Source: Muricauda sp. SCSIO 64092
GTDB taxonomy: Bacteria; Bacteroidota; Bacteroidia; Flavobacteriales; Flavobacteriaceae
Direction of reading: 5' to 3'
DNA length: 64,000 nucleotides
Assembly: GCF_023016285.1 (NCBI RefSeq)
Contig: NZ_CP095413.1
Coordinates: forward strand, 806,001-870,000
The position numbers and the translations under genes were made by a program. Below the pieces are notes generated by a model that was not told the origin of the DNA, ran no database searches, and saw only the letters and a list, made by a program, of their open reading frames with translations. This document shows positions 6,075 to 16,300 of this stretch, piece after piece (within the stretch, counting starts at the first letter, position 1; the number at the start of each line of letters is the position of its first letter).

Positions 6075-8033
6075 CTAATCAACATTGTCATGGAGAAATG
6101 AATTATTGGAGCGCAGTTGAATTTCATCATTACTGTCTTCCCCTAAACTCATCCGAGAGACCTTTTGTTCCTTTGGATTTTCATTTAAATCAATTCCCTG
6201 GCGCTTGTACGCAGGCTCCTTTTCAATATCATCCACACTCTTTCTATTGTTCTTAAAGGTGTAATTGAAATTTTTTAGTTTACGTTTGCGTTCTTCGGCT
6301 CGTTCTTTCAATAAATCACTTATTGACGTATTAAAGGGGTCTACATTGCCATCCCCTCCTGTTTCCTTTTCTGAGGAAGCCTCAGTTTTTATAGTCTTTT
6401 TCTCAAAGACCAATTCGTTCTCCACTAATTTTGGTTCATGGGTCTCGGCAACGGAACGGGCACCGGTGAGTTGGGTCTCCAACTCCATATATTCTTCCAG
6501 GTTATATCGTGTTTCACCATCCAAATTGTAGTCCAGGACCGGACTCACTTCCACATACTCTTGAACTTCCATATCCTTTGTCTCCTTGTCCAGATCAAAA
6601 GTGATGGTATTCTCAAAAGGCTTTTCCTCTTTCATCTCGTTTAAAGGCATATCAAAGGTCAATGTGATTTGATCCTCCTCGAGTTTTGGAGAGACAACTT
6701 CAGCATCAATGACATTGATGTCATTAATAACGTCCTTAGCTTCTATAATAATGAAATCGTCATCCATGGTGGTACTGGCCACAACCTCTTCTACAGGCTT
6801 TGGCAGCACTTCCTCATAAAACACATTGAAGTTTCGAATATAATTGGTAGTGGGTATGATATCGGACTCCGGTTCCCCAGGCTCTTCTTCCAAAGTATGC
6901 TTGATTACCGGTTCCCCCTCCGCAGCTTTAGTGAAGGTAGGCTTACTGACCATAGTGCTTTCCGAGCTTAGGTTTTGGACTGCCTTTTGCTCATCTTCCA
7001 AAGTGTGGATAATCTTTTTGGATTCCGTATTCACAATGTCATCTTGCTGGTCCACTGCAAAACCGGTGGCTATCACGGTTACTGCTATGGCATCCCCTAA
7101 ATTCTCATCTTCACCAACACCCATGATGATATTTGCACCATGACCAGCCTCTATTTGGATATGGTCATTGATTTCACCAATCTCGTCTATCGTAATTTCC
7201 TGCGTACCGGAAACAATGAGCAACAAAACATTTTTAGCACCAGTAATTTTGTTGTCATTCAACAATGGGGAATCCAAAGCTTTCATAATGGCCTCATTGG
7301 CCCTTCCTGAACCTGAAGCGGTTGCGGATCCCATAATTGCCGTACCACTATCGGACAGGACGGTTTTAGCATCCCTCAAGTCAATGTTCTGCGTGTAATG
7401 GTGGGTAATCACTTCAGCGATACCACGAGCTGCTGTGGCCAATACCTCATCTGCTTTTGAGAATCCGGCCTTGAAACCGAGATTACCGTAAACTTCCCGA
7501 AGCTTGTTATTATTGATGACAATCAATGAATCCACATTGGAACGAAGTTTTTCAATACCCAACTGAGCCTGTTTGCAACGCATGGCACCTTCAAACTGAA
7601 ATGGAATGGTGACGATACCCACCGTGAGAATATCCATTTCCCTGGCAACCTTGGCAATGACGGGCGCTGCTCCCGTACCTGTTCCACCCCCCATTCCGGC
7701 AGTAATGAATACCATCTTTGTGGTACTTTCCAGCATCTCCTTAAGATCCTCCATACTTTCCAGGGCGGCCTGTTCCCCAATTTCCGGATTGGCCCCTGCG
7801 CCAAGGCCCTCGGTGAGGGAGACCCCCAATTGAATCCTGTTGGGCACCGAACTATTGTCAAGTGCCTGTGCGTCCGTATTGCAAATAACAAAATCCACAC
7901 CGTTGATCCCGGCCTGGTACATATGGTTTATGGCATTACTACCTCCACCGCCAACGCCTATTACTTTTATGACGTTGCTTGTGTTCTTTGGTAAATCGAA
8001 TGCGATGTTATCAAATTCATTGTTCTTACTCAT
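6075..8033 (-). CDS. ftsZ: Cell division protein FtsZ with long C-terminal extension
   Basis: 652 residues, against about 380-400 in most bacteria. The tubulin-like GTPase core spans residues 20-325. It has the nucleotide-binding GVGGGGSNA (26-34), the tubulin signature GGGTGTG (115-121) and the T7 loop NIDLRD (216-221), whose Asp residues complete the GTPase site of the neighbouring subunit. Residues 326-652 are a low-complexity acidic linker rich in E, V, T and N. The end carries a basic segment (KERAEERKRKLKNF) and EPAYKRQGIDL at about 606-616, which looks like the conserved C-terminal peptide that binds FtsA. It polymerises at midcell as the division scaffold. It is the last division gene of the cluster, 36 bases after ftsA. 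Long tails are usual in Flavobacteriia. Confidence 0.98.
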   Translation of the reverse strand: MSKNNEFDNIAFDLPKNTSNVIKVIGVGGGGSNAINHMYQAGINGVDFVICNTDAQALDNSSVPNRIQLGVSLTEGLGAGANPEIGEQAALESMEDLKEMLESTTKMVFITAGMGGGTGTGAAPVIAKVAREMDILTVGIVTIPFQFEGAMRCKQAQLGIEKLRSNVDSLIVINNNKLREVYGNLGFKAGFSKADEVLATAARGIAEVITHHYTQNIDLRDAKTVLSDSGTAIMGSATASGSGRANEAIMKALDSPLLNDNKITGAKNVLLLIVSGTQEITIDEIGEINDHIQIEAGHGANIIMGVGEDENLGDAIAVTVIATGFAVDQQDDIVNTESKKIIHTLEDEQKAVQNLSSESTMVSKPTFTKAAEGEPVIKHTLEEEPGEPESDIIPTTNYIRNFNVFYEEVLPKPVEEVVASTTMDDDFIIIEAKDVINDINVIDAEVVSPKLEEDQITLTFDMPLNEMKEEKPFENTITFDLDKETKDMEVQEYVEVSPVLDYNLDGETRYNLEEYMELETQLTGARSVAETHEPKLVENELVFEKKTIKTEASSEKETGGDGNVDPFNTSISDLLKERAEERKRKLKNFNYTFKNNRKSVDDIEKEPAYKRQGIDLNENPKEQKVSRMSLGEDSNDEIQLRSNNSFLHDNVD

Positions 8034-8069
8034 GGTGCTGTTATATTTTGTGGGTGTGTATCTAAATTC

Positions 8070-9392
8070 TTATTCTGCGTTGTCTAAAAAGTCCTTCAGT
8101 TTTTCCGACCATTTATCAAAAATGGTTTTTCGTTCTTTCACCTGAACGGTATTTCCTGCGGCTTGGGCCTCCTCGCCCGCCAACACCTTTTCAGGTTCTG
8201 GGTCAACACTTTCCTGTTGCTGATTTTTGGCATCGGATTGCACTGCGTTCATAAGAAGTCCAACCGCCGTGGCATATAGTGGGCTTGCGATTTCATCATC
8301 GGAATCCCCTGCCAAGTGTTCATTGGGGTATCCAATTCTGGTATCCATCCCCGTAATGTATTCCACCAATTGTTTTAGGTGCTTTAACTGACTTCCACCA
8401 CCGGTAAGTACGATTCCGGCAATGAGTTTTCTCTTCTGCTCTTCATGTCCATAGTTCTTGATTTCCACATACACCTGCTCTATAATTTCAACAACCCTGG
8501 CGTGGATAATCTTGGAAAGGTTCTTCAGGGTAATTTCCTTGGGTTCCCTTCCCCTAAGTCCGGGTATGGACACAATTTCATTATCCTTGTTTTCCCCGGG
8601 CCAGGCCGATCCAAATTTGATTTTGAGCAACTCTGCCTGCTTTTCTATAATGGAACAGCCTTCCTTAATGTCCTCGGTAATGACATTGCCCCCAAAAGGG
8701 ATAACTGCGGTATGGCGGATGATCCCATCCTTAAAAATTGCCAAATCACTGGTACCGCCACCTATATCTATTAAAGCCACACCTGCTTCCTTCTCTTCCT
8801 GGCTCAGTACCGCTTCTGCCGAAGCAAGGGGTTCCAAGGTGATATTCCCTAAATCCAATCCGGCACTTTTAATGCACCTACCAATGTTCTTTATGGATGA
8901 AACCTGACCTACCACCACATGGAAATTGGCTTCCAGTCGACCACCGTACATGCCAATGGGTTGTTTGATCTCCGATTGGCCATCCACCCGGTATTCCTGT
9001 GGTAGCACATGGATAATTTCCTCCCCGGGCAACATCACCAATTTGTATACTTGGTTGCACAACTTGTCCAAATCATTTTCATTGATGACTTCTTCAGCAT
9101 CCGATCTGGTGATATAGTCACTATGCTGTAAGCTTCGTATATGTTGTCCGGCAATACCCACCACAACGGAACCGATTTTCAAACCCGCATTCAATTCTGC
9201 CTGTTCCACTGCTTGTTGTATGGAAGATATCGTTTGGGTAATATTGTTGACAACACCCCTATGGACACCCAAACTTTTTGAACGACCCGTGCCCAAAACC
9301 TCTATTTTACCATATTCGTTCTCACGGCCAATGATGGCCACAATTTTGGTTGTCCCAATGTCTAACCCGACTGAATACTTACCTTGTTCCAT
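8070..9392 (-). CDS. ftsA: Cell division protein FtsA
   Basis: 440 residues, an actin-fold ATPase that tethers FtsZ to the membrane. The phosphate-1 loop is at residues 8-18 (VGLDIGTTKIV). The SHS2-like 1C domain follows at about 85-165, then phosphate-2 IDIGGGTSDLA and the adenosine motif AGIVLTGGGSQLKHL. Residues about 390-425 are a low-complexity linker, and the last residues (IFDKWSEKLKDFLDNAE) form an amphipathic helix suited to membrane binding. It lies 3 bases after ftsQ and 36 before ftsZ, the normal order. Confidence 0.97.
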   Translation of the reverse strand: MEQGKYSVGLDIGTTKIVAIIGRENEYGKIEVLGTGRSKSLGVHRGVVNNITQTISSIQQAVEQAELNAGLKIGSVVVGIAGQHIRSLQHSDYITRSDAEEVINENDLDKLCNQVYKLVMLPGEEIIHVLPQEYRVDGQSEIKQPIGMYGGRLEANFHVVVGQVSSIKNIGRCIKSAGLDLGNITLEPLASAEAVLSQEEKEAGVALIDIGGGTSDLAIFKDGIIRHTAVIPFGGNVITEDIKEGCSIIEKQAELLKIKFGSAWPGENKDNEIVSIPGLRGREPKEITLKNLSKIIHARVVEIIEQVYVEIKNYGHEEQKRKLIAGIVLTGGGSQLKHLKQLVEYITGMDTRIGYPNEHLAGDSDDEIASPLYATAVGLLMNAVQSDAKNQQQESVDPEPEKVLAGEEAQAAGNTVQVKERKTIFDKWSEKLKDFLDNAE

Positions 9393-9395
9393 AAT

Positions 9396-10115
9396 TTATA
9401 TTTTGGTGCAAACCACTTGATTATCAAATTCCAAACTCACTACGGCATATTTTCCCAACGTCTTGTCCCTGGTTGCTTTTAAATAAAAAGCCATGAAGTT
9501 CTTGAACTTCTCGTCCAAGTTTTCCACATCTCCAAGATTTACCACAAAATCCTCCACCCTTAACTTCAATTGGTAGTTCCCTTCATCCTTGATATGGATC
9601 CCTATTACATTTTTTCTCAAAAAGTCATCCCTATTAATGTAATCCAGGATAACATAGGCGTCCTCCAGACTCTTGCCCGTAATCTTACCTGTAATAATGG
9701 GAACACGGGCTGAGTGGTACCTTGACAGCGGCATATGTTTTCCCTCATCATCCAGATAGAACCTGTTGACCCCTTCTATTCTTCCAATAGGATTACGTTG
9801 AACGATTTCTGAAATAAGTTTCCCCTCAATTGAGAAGTAGACTTGGGCGTTTTTAACCATAGGATTGGACTCGATAATCTCTTCTATGGTATTCAAAACT
9901 ACTTGTTCTTTTTTCCTGTTTTTTACGCTGCCGTAATTTTGTATTAACAATTTATTAACTGCGTCTTCGGTGATATACAAATCGCTCTCTCCCAGAAACT
10001 TGATCTGTATATCATCAATTTTTCTATTTTTCCCCCTATAGTCCGCAAAACCATACAGCCCCACAATGGCCAGAATCAAAACCGACAGTTTTATATAATT
10101 CCAATTAACTCGCAT
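9396..10115 (-). CDS. ftsQ: Cell division protein FtsQ/DivIB
   Basis: 239 residues: a short cytoplasmic N-terminus, one membrane helix at about 8-24 (IKLSVLILAIVGLYGFA), and a periplasmic POTRA-like region. That region contains NTIEEIIESNPMVKNAQVYF, the strand-helix signature preceding the FtsQ beta domain. A tail of about 100 residues ends in a basic strand. In the divisome FtsQ bridges FtsL to the early proteins. Identity between phyla is low, so the name rests on the membrane topology, the POTRA segment and its place between murC and ftsA. It overlaps the end of murC by 11 bases. Confidence 0.9.
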   Translation of the reverse strand: MRVNWNYIKLSVLILAIVGLYGFADYRGKNRKIDDIQIKFLGESDLYITEDAVNKLLIQNYGSVKNRKKEQVVLNTIEEIIESNPMVKNAQVYFSIEGKLISEIVQRNPIGRIEGVNRFYLDDEGKHMPLSRYHSARVPIITGKITGKSLEDAYVILDYINRDDFLRKNVIGIHIKDEGNYQLKLRVEDFVVNLGDVENLDEKFKNFMAFYLKATRDKTLGKYAVVSLEFDNQVVCTKI

Positions 10116-11457
10116 AGGCTAATGCTTTTTTGATTTTAGGAACTTCCAAACCAATGTCCCCTGCACCCAGGGTAATCAATACATCTGGTCTATCATTTTG
10201 TATCTCCATCAATAGGCCTGCTTTTTCAACCAACTTTTTATTGGGATTATCGATTTTCTTCAATAGCCAGTCCGATGTAACTCCTGGAATTGGCTTCTCC
10301 CTTGCAGGATAAATATCCAGAAGGAATATCTTGTCGAACTTTGCCAAGGAGGTTGCAAATCCGTCTACGAAATCCTTGGTCCGACTGAACAAATGGGGTT
10401 GGAACACCACCGTCATGAACAGATTGGGATGCATCTCCGAAACTGCATCATAGACTGCTTCTATCTCTGCTGGATGATGGGCATAATCATCAATAAATAC
10501 AAAGTCCTTTTCCTTGATTTGATAAGAGAATCTCCGCTGTACCCCTTTAAAGGATTGAAGTCCCCGAGCCAGTGGTTCGGCTGGAAATCCAGCTTCCACC
10601 GCCATGGCAAAGGCAGCAAGCGCATTCAATAGATTATGTCTTCCCGGTTTTTGGAACATTACTTCCTGCAAAGTCCCGGAAGGGGTATGGATATCAAAAA
10701 GATAAACGCCTTTTTGAATCCGAATGTTTTTTACACAATAATCCGCTCCATCCTCAATACCGTAGGTGATGCCTTGCAAAGGCAAACCCTTTTTTACCAA
10801 AAGCTTACCCGTTGCACCGAGTTTTTTGGCAAACTCCTCAAATGCCCCGATCAGATCGGATACCGTGCCGTAAATATCCAAATGGTCCGCATCCATCGAG
10901 GTCACACAGGCCACATTTGGGGAAAGCTGTAAAAAGGACCGATCAAACTCATCTGCTTCCACTACGGAATACGTATTGCCCTCAAAAACAAAATTGCTAT
11001 TAAAATCCTCCGAAATCCCCCCAAGGAAAGCCGTAAAAGAACTGTCCACCTCCTTTAGCAAATGGGCCAGAATGCAGGAAGTGGTTGTTTTCCCGTGGGT
11101 ACCCGCAACGGCAAAACAAAAGGTATCCTTTGTGATAAGGCCCAAAACCTCGGAACGCTTTTTGACCTCAAATCCGTTCCCTCTAAAATAACAGAGTTCG
11201 GAATGTGTGTTTGGTACGGCAGGAGTGTACACCACAAGTGTGGAACCCGCCTTGGTGAATTCTTCGGAAATATGCACAACGGAATCCTCATAATGAACGG
11301 CTATACCTAGATTTTCCAATTCCCCGGTCAGTGGGGTGGCCGTTTTATCGTATCCGGCCACTTCCTTGCCAATGTAAAGGAAATAGCGCGCTAAGGCCGA
11401 CATCCCTATGCCTCCTATGCCAATAAAGTAAACGCTATGTATGTCCCTTACTTTCAA
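10105..11457 (-). CDS. murC: UDP-N-acetylmuramate--L-alanine ligase
   Basis: 450 residues. MurC joins L-Ala to UDP-MurNAc in the cytoplasm, the first step of stem-peptide assembly. Visible are the N-terminal Rossmann motif [14 protein letters not shown] (10-23), the ATP P-loop GTHGKTTT (119-126), the middle-domain EADEFDRSF, and the late YAHHPAE segment typical of MurC. The start is a TTG at 11457 that overlaps the stop of murG (TTGA). No upstream ATG fits the conserved N-terminus, so the TTG is the real start and coupling to murG translation is likely. Confidence 0.97.
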   Translation of the reverse strand: MKVRDIHSVYFIGIGGIGMSALARYFLYIGKEVAGYDKTATPLTGELENLGIAVHYEDSVVHISEEFTKAGSTLVVYTPAVPNTHSELCYFRGNGFEVKKRSEVLGLITKDTFCFAVAGTHGKTTTSCILAHLLKEVDSSFTAFLGGISEDFNSNFVFEGNTYSVVEADEFDRSFLQLSPNVACVTSMDADHLDIYGTVSDLIGAFEEFAKKLGATGKLLVKKGLPLQGITYGIEDGADYCVKNIRIQKGVYLFDIHTPSGTLQEVMFQKPGRHNLLNALAAFAMAVEAGFPAEPLARGLQSFKGVQRRFSYQIKEKDFVFIDDYAHHPAEIEAVYDAVSEMHPNLFMTVVFQPHLFSRTKDFVDGFATSLAKFDKIFLLDIYPAREKPIPGVTSDWLLKKIDNPNKKLVEKAGLLMEIQNDRPDVLITLGAGDIGLEVPKIKKALAYAS

Positions 11458-12542
11458 TTCAAAAGTTTTTCTATCTCATCCACAATGTGACCTGTTGCAT
11501 TGGGCAAGGCCAATTTTTTTATATTCTTTCCAAGCGTCGCTTGCCGCTCTTTTGAATGCATCAATTCCTTAAAGACGGCCTCAAATTCCCCATCCAACCG
11601 GGATTCCTTCAACAGCAAAGCGGCGTCTTCCTTTACCAATGCCAAAGCATTTTTGGTCTGATGGTCTTCCGCGACATTGGGCGATGGAATAAAGAGTACG
11701 GGCTTACCCACAATGCACAGCTCGGAGACCGAACTTGCCCCAGCCCTTGAAACAATAACATCGGCAGCTGCAAAGGCTTTGTCCATATTGTTGATAAATG
11801 GTACCACTTTGACTTCTTCCGAAGTATGTTTTACATAGTCCTCCACATACAGTTTCCCACATTGCCAAAGCAGCTGAATTCCCAATTCCTTGAAAAAATC
11901 CAACTTAGCCTCCACCAACTGATTGATTCGCCGCGCTCCCAGGCTTCCCCCTAAAATGAGGAGTATGGCTTTGTTTGGTTTTAATCCAAAAACCTTTGCT
12001 GTTGTTACTTTGTCCAATTGTGTATTTACCAAATCCGCCCGAACCGGATTTCCAGTTTTCACGATTTTTTCCTTTGGAAAATAGCGCTCCATACCATCAT
12101 AGGCGACGCATATTTTTTCGGCCTTACCGGCCAAAAGCTTATTGGTAATACCGGCATAGGAATTCTGCTCTTGTAACACACAGGGAATTCCCTTGCCAGA
12201 GGCCACCCTTAAAAGTGGACCGCTTGCAAAGCCACCGGTGCCAATGACAACATCGGGTTTGAATTGGTTTACTATTTTTCCTGCACTCAACAAACTATGC
12301 ATCAATTTTATGGGAAACATCAAGTTTTTAAACGTTAGTTTCCGTTGAAGTCCGCTTATCCAAAGGCCTTTGATCGTGTAGCCTGCCTGCGGAACTTTCT
12401 CCATTTCCATTTTGTCCTTTGCCCCTACAAATAAAAAATTGGTAGTAGGATACCGCCTTTTTATTTCATTGGCAATCGCAATGGCGGGATAAATATGTCC
12501 GCCAGTCCCTCCTCCGGAAAGTATGATCTTATAATTGCCCAC
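11454..12542 (-). CDS. murG: UDP-GlcNAc:undecaprenyl-PP-MurNAc-pentapeptide GlcNAc transferase
   Basis: 362 residues, GT-B fold. The N-terminal [16 protein letters not shown] (9-24) binds the lipid-I pyrophosphate. The C-terminal domain has [11 protein letters not shown] and the UDP-GlcNAc site [21 protein letters not shown] followed by DHQTKNA. It turns lipid I into lipid II on the inner face of the membrane. The start is a GTG inside the end of ftsW, a 14-base overlap, and the stop overlaps the TTG start of murC, so this part of the cluster is translationally coupled. Confidence 0.97.
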   Translation of the reverse strand: MGNYKIILSGGGTGGHIYPAIAIANEIKRRYPTTNFLFVGAKDKMEMEKVPQAGYTIKGLWISGLQRKLTFKNLMFPIKLMHSLLSAGKIVNQFKPDVVIGTGGFASGPLLRVASGKGIPCVLQEQNSYAGITNKLLAGKAEKICVAYDGMERYFPKEKIVKTGNPVRADLVNTQLDKVTTAKVFGLKPNKAILLILGGSLGARRINQLVEAKLDFFKELGIQLLWQCGKLYVEDYVKHTSEEVKVVPFINNMDKAFAAADVIVSRAGASSVSELCIVGKPVLFIPSPNVAEDHQTKNALALVKEDAALLLKESRLDGEFEAVFKELMHSKERQATLGKNIKKLALPNATGHIVDEIEKLLN

Positions 12543-13734
12543 TTAATACTTCCAAAGGGTTGGTATCATCAACTTCCGCCGAAGTTGTTTCCTCTTGTTT
12601 TTTATCACTCGCGCTCAACACTATTCCTATGGCCAAACAAGTCATCCATATTGAGGTTCCCCCCATGCTTATCAAGGGTAATGGCTGACCTGTGGTTGGA
12701 AATAATTCCACAACCACGGCCATATTTATAAATGCCTGAAATACGATGGGCAACCCCACTCCTATCACCAGTAATTTGGCAAAAACCGATTTGGCCGAAT
12801 TGGCTACCACTACTATTCGAAATAGCAGCAATAGGTAAAAGAACAGCAAGCCCAAACCACCAACAAGTCCATATTCCTCTATAATGATGGCAAATATGAA
12901 ATCCGAGGTGCTCTGCGATAACAGATTTTTCATCACACTCTTTCCAGCACCCTTGCCCACCAGGCCACCTTCCGCAACGGCCATTTTTGCATATTCCACC
13001 TGTCTTGACGCATCTGCCGAAGCTTTTTCGGGATATAAAAAGGTTTCAATACGGTTTTTCCAGGTAAGTGCCCTTTGCGACGGAATCTTGTCCGGAGCCG
13101 CAAACAATACGGTTATGAACATGGCCACGACAAGCAGACCAACGCCCACCATACTTAAAAGATACTTTAAGGGATAGCCGCCCAGAAAGCACAACATCAA
13201 TACCATAAAGCTTAAAATGGCTGCCGTGGAAAAGTTTTCGGGTAAAATCAGGGCAATGACCAAAGCCGTGGGAATCCATAGTGGTAAAATACTGTCCTTA
13301 AAGGTGATGTGGCTATCCTTGATTTTGGTCAAGTACCTGGCTATCCAGATCATAAGGACCACGGAGGCCAGGGTGGAGGTTTGAAAATTCACTCCGATGA
13401 CCGGTATGCGAATCCATCTATTTGCCGTTACTTCCCCAATTTGGGTTTCCACGGTCAAGGTGTATGCCAAGAGTGGTATGATAATGGGCATTGCTATCAG
13501 GGACAGGCCTTTAAAGTAATGTGTAGGTATCCGGTGTACGGCATAAATGATCATGAAACCCAAAAACAGTAATACGCCATGTTTTACCAAATAACCAATG
13601 GTCGTACCTGCATCCTTTACATAGACCAAATTGGTACTTGCACTATACACCGGTAAAAAGGAAAATAGTGCCAAAAGGGCAACAATGCCCCAAATAGCCC
13701 GATCTCCCCTTAAATTGCGCAATAGTGCTTTCAT
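12529..13734 (-). CDS. ftsW: SEDS peptidoglycan polymerase FtsW
   Basis: 401 residues with about ten membrane helices and no signal peptide. The N-terminus ([20 protein letters not shown]) and the end ([19 protein letters not shown]) are SEDS-family hallmarks; the P-x-I-S-x-G-G-(T/S) segment is diagnostic. FtsW polymerises glycan strands during division together with the transpeptidase encoded at 17761-19770. Its place between murD and murG identifies it as FtsW and not RodA. A charged cytoplasmic tail follows the last helix. The start is 2 bases after the murD stop. Confidence 0.96.
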   Translation of the reverse strand: MKALLRNLRGDRAIWGIVALLALFSFLPVYSASTNLVYVKDAGTTIGYLVKHGVLLFLGFMIIYAVHRIPTHYFKGLSLIAMPIIIPLLAYTLTVETQIGEVTANRWIRIPVIGVNFQTSTLASVVLMIWIARYLTKIKDSHITFKDSILPLWIPTALVIALILPENFSTAAILSFMVLMLCFLGGYPLKYLLSMVGVGLLVVAMFITVLFAAPDKIPSQRALTWKNRIETFLYPEKASADASRQVEYAKMAVAEGGLVGKGAGKSVMKNLLSQSTSDFIFAIIIEEYGLVGGLGLLFFYLLLLFRIVVVANSAKSVFAKLLVIGVGLPIVFQAFINMAVVVELFPTTGQPLPLISMGGTSIWMTCLAIGIVLSASDKKQEETTSAEVDDTNPLEVLSGQL

Positions 13735-13736
13735 CC

Positions 13737-15071
13737 CTATAATTTTCTGATTGCCGCTTTAAATTGATTACCCCTATCCTCGTAGTTTTCGAACAGGTCG
13801 AAACTTGCACAGGCCGGGGAAAGTAGAACGGCATCGCCACGAGTGGCCATTTTATAGGCCACCTTCACGGCTTGTTCCATTGAAAAGGTTTCTACCATGG
13901 GCTCCACTACCCCACTAAAGGTGTCCATGAGCTTGGTATTGTCCATTCCCAAACAAATAATGCCTTTTACCTTTTCCCTTACCAAAGGCATTAAGGGGGT
14001 ATAATCATTGCCTTTATCTACCCCTCCAACAATCCAGACAATTGGTTTTTTTATACCTTCAAGAGCGTAATATGCAGCATTTACATTGGTGGCTTTGGAA
14101 TCATTCAGATATTCCACATGATTGATTTTCAAAACCTTTTCCAATCGGTGTGGTACCCCTTGGAATGTTTGGATACTTTGTTTGATGGCCTCCTTACGAA
14201 CACCGACCAACATAGCTGCCAAACCTGCGGCCATGGTATTCTTAATATTATGTTGTCCTTCCAAAGTCAAAAAATCCGTACTCATATCTATCGTGTTAGC
14301 TTCTAGTTTAAATTGTATTACCCCATTTTCCATCCAAGCGCCCATTTCCTGACTTGTGCTCAAGGAAAAGGGAACCTGTTTTGATCGAATGGTGTGCTTT
14401 TGCAGCCCCTCCTGAATAATCTTATCATCAGCATCATAAATCAGATAGTCATTTTCATCCTGGTTCATGGCTATCCTGAATTTAGCCGCGATATATTTTT
14501 CAAATTGGTACTCATAGCGGTCCAAATGGTCCTCCGTTATATTGGTTATCACGGCAACTTTTGGCTTAAAATCAACAATACCGTCCAGTTGAAAGCTGCT
14601 TATTTCCAACACATAATGGTCCACGTCCTTTTCAGCTACCATTTTGGCATAACTGTCCCCAATGTTTCCCGCACAGCCCGCATTTAAGCCTGCCTCTTTC
14701 AACAAATGATAAGCAAGGCTCGTGGTGGTTGTTTTTCCATTGGTTCCCGTGATTCCAATAATGGTGGCATCCGTATATTGGGATGCAAATTCAATTTCTG
14801 AAATCACCGGGGTACCTTGCACTACCAATTTTTGCACCAAAGGCACCTTGTCCGGGATGCCCGGACTTTTCATCACCAGGTCAGCATTTAAAATCCTTTC
14901 TTCGGTATGCTGGTTATCTTCCCATTCAATCTCAAAATGTTCAAGAACTTCCTTATATTCCGGTTTGATTTCCCCTTTGTCCGAAACAAAGACCCCAAAC
15001 CCTTTTTGTTTTCCCAAAATGGCCGTACCTACGCCACTCTCCCCTCCACCAAGCACCACCAAACGCTTCAT
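13737..15071 (-). CDS. murD: UDP-N-acetylmuramoyl-L-alanine--D-glutamate ligase
   Basis: 444 residues. MurD adds D-Glu to UDP-MurNAc-L-Ala. The N-terminal nucleotide-binding domain has VLGGGESGVGTA (6-17), the ATP-binding P-loop is GTNGKTTT (109-116), the central domain has ITNITEDHLDRY, and the C-terminal domain has VEYLNDSKATN and the ending SPACASFDLFENYEDRG, all typical of MurD. It lies 2 bases after mraY and 2 before ftsW. Confidence 0.97.
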   Translation of the reverse strand: MKRLVVLGGGESGVGTAILGKQKGFGVFVSDKGEIKPEYKEVLEHFEIEWEDNQHTEERILNADLVMKSPGIPDKVPLVQKLVVQGTPVISEIEFASQYTDATIIGITGTNGKTTTTSLAYHLLKEAGLNAGCAGNIGDSYAKMVAEKDVDHYVLEISSFQLDGIVDFKPKVAVITNITEDHLDRYEYQFEKYIAAKFRIAMNQDENDYLIYDADDKIIQEGLQKHTIRSKQVPFSLSTSQEMGAWMENGVIQFKLEANTIDMSTDFLTLEGQHNIKNTMAAGLAAMLVGVRKEAIKQSIQTFQGVPHRLEKVLKINHVEYLNDSKATNVNAAYYALEGIKKPIVWIVGGVDKGNDYTPLMPLVREKVKGIICLGMDNTKLMDTFSGVVEPMVETFSMEQAVKVAYKMATRGDAVLLSPACASFDLFENYEDRGNQFKAAIRKL

Positions 15072-15073
15072 TG

Positions 15074-16294
15074 CTAGCGTATTTTAAGTGTTACTATGCT
15101 TAGTATGGCCAACAAAATCCCCACAATCCAAAAACGGGTGACAATTTTACTTTCATGGTACATTTTCTTTTGATAGTGATGGTGCAATGGCGCCATTAAA
15201 AAGATCCGCCTGCCCTCTCCGTATTTTTTCTTTGTATGCTTGAAATATCCAACCTGTAACATCACCGATATGGACTCGGCGAAAAAAATTCCGCATAGCA
15301 ATGGAATCAACAACTCCTTGCGAACAATGATGGCTATTACGGCGATGACCCCACCAATTGTCAAGCTTCCCGTATCCCCCATAAAAACCTGGGCGGGATA
15401 GGTATTGTACCAAAGAAAACCTACGAGCCCCCCCACAAAGGCCGCTATAAAAACCACCAATTCCCCTACCCTTGGGATATAGAAAATATCCAGATAGTCA
15501 GAGAATTGTATGTTACCCGATACCCAGGCGAATATGCCCAAGGTCAACACAATGATCGCCGAGGAACCTCCGGCCAAACCATCGATCCCATCGGTTAAAT
15601 TGGCACCGTTGGATACCGCGGTTACGATAAGAATCACAATCGGAATAAAAATCAACCATGCATAATCCGCTGCGCCATCCCCCATCCACGAAATGAGGTC
15701 CGCGTAGTCCAATTCATTATTCTTGAAAAAAGGAATATTGGTACGAACGGATTTAATTTCCTGCCCATAGACCTTTTCTACCTTAAAGTCCTGGGTAATG
15801 GTCATAACATCCTTTTCCTTCATGGTGACCATAGGATGGAAATAGAGCACGGCCCCTACAATGAGTCCCAAAACAATTTGGCCCATTACCTTAAAGCGGC
15901 CCTTTAGCCCTTTTTTATCCTTTTTAAAAATTTTAATGTAGTCGTCAATAAACCCGATAATTCCCATCCAGAGCATGGTAACGATCAATAGGACGACATA
16001 AATATTCTTTAAGTCCCCTACCAACAGTACCGGTATTAAAGTGGACATAATAATAATGATACCACCCATTGTAGGGGTACCCGCCTTCTGCTGTTGTCCC
16101 TCCAATCCCAGATCGCGGATGGTTTCCCCTATTTGTTGCTTTTGGAGAAAAAGGATGATTCGTTTACCATATACCATGGCAATAAGCAAGGAAAGGATTA
16201 CCGCCACAGCTGCCCGGAAGGTGAGAAACTGAAACAGGGAAGCTCCCGGAAGTTGGTATTGTCGTTCTAAATATTCAAACAAATAGTAAAGCAT
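15074..16294 (-). CDS. mraY: Phospho-N-acetylmuramoyl-pentapeptide transferase
   Basis: 406 residues, longer than the roughly 360 of proteobacterial MraY. It transfers phospho-MurNAc-pentapeptide to undecaprenyl phosphate, giving lipid I. Motifs: KAGTPTMGG (70-78), the catalytic Asp pair in GFIDDYIK (DD at 117-118), [12 protein letters not shown], and LMAPLHHHY near the end. About ten membrane helices are predicted. The extra length is mostly an insertion at roughly 155-205 (after [13 protein letters not shown]) between two helices, expected to face the periplasm; this looks like a Bacteroidota trait. The start ATG is 6 bases downstream of the murE stop. Confidence 0.97.
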   Translation of the reverse strand: MLYYLFEYLERQYQLPGASLFQFLTFRAAVAVILSLLIAMVYGKRIILFLQKQQIGETIRDLGLEGQQQKAGTPTMGGIIIIMSTLIPVLLVGDLKNIYVVLLIVTMLWMGIIGFIDDYIKIFKKDKKGLKGRFKVMGQIVLGLIVGAVLYFHPMVTMKEKDVMTITQDFKVEKVYGQEIKSVRTNIPFFKNNELDYADLISWMGDGAADYAWLIFIPIVILIVTAVSNGANLTDGIDGLAGGSSAIIVLTLGIFAWVSGNIQFSDYLDIFYIPRVGELVVFIAAFVGGLVGFLWYNTYPAQVFMGDTGSLTIGGVIAVIAIIVRKELLIPLLCGIFFAESISVMLQVGYFKHTKKKYGEGRRIFLMAPLHHHYQKKMYHESKIVTRFWIVGILLAILSIVTLKIR

Positions 16295-16300
16295 CCTTAT

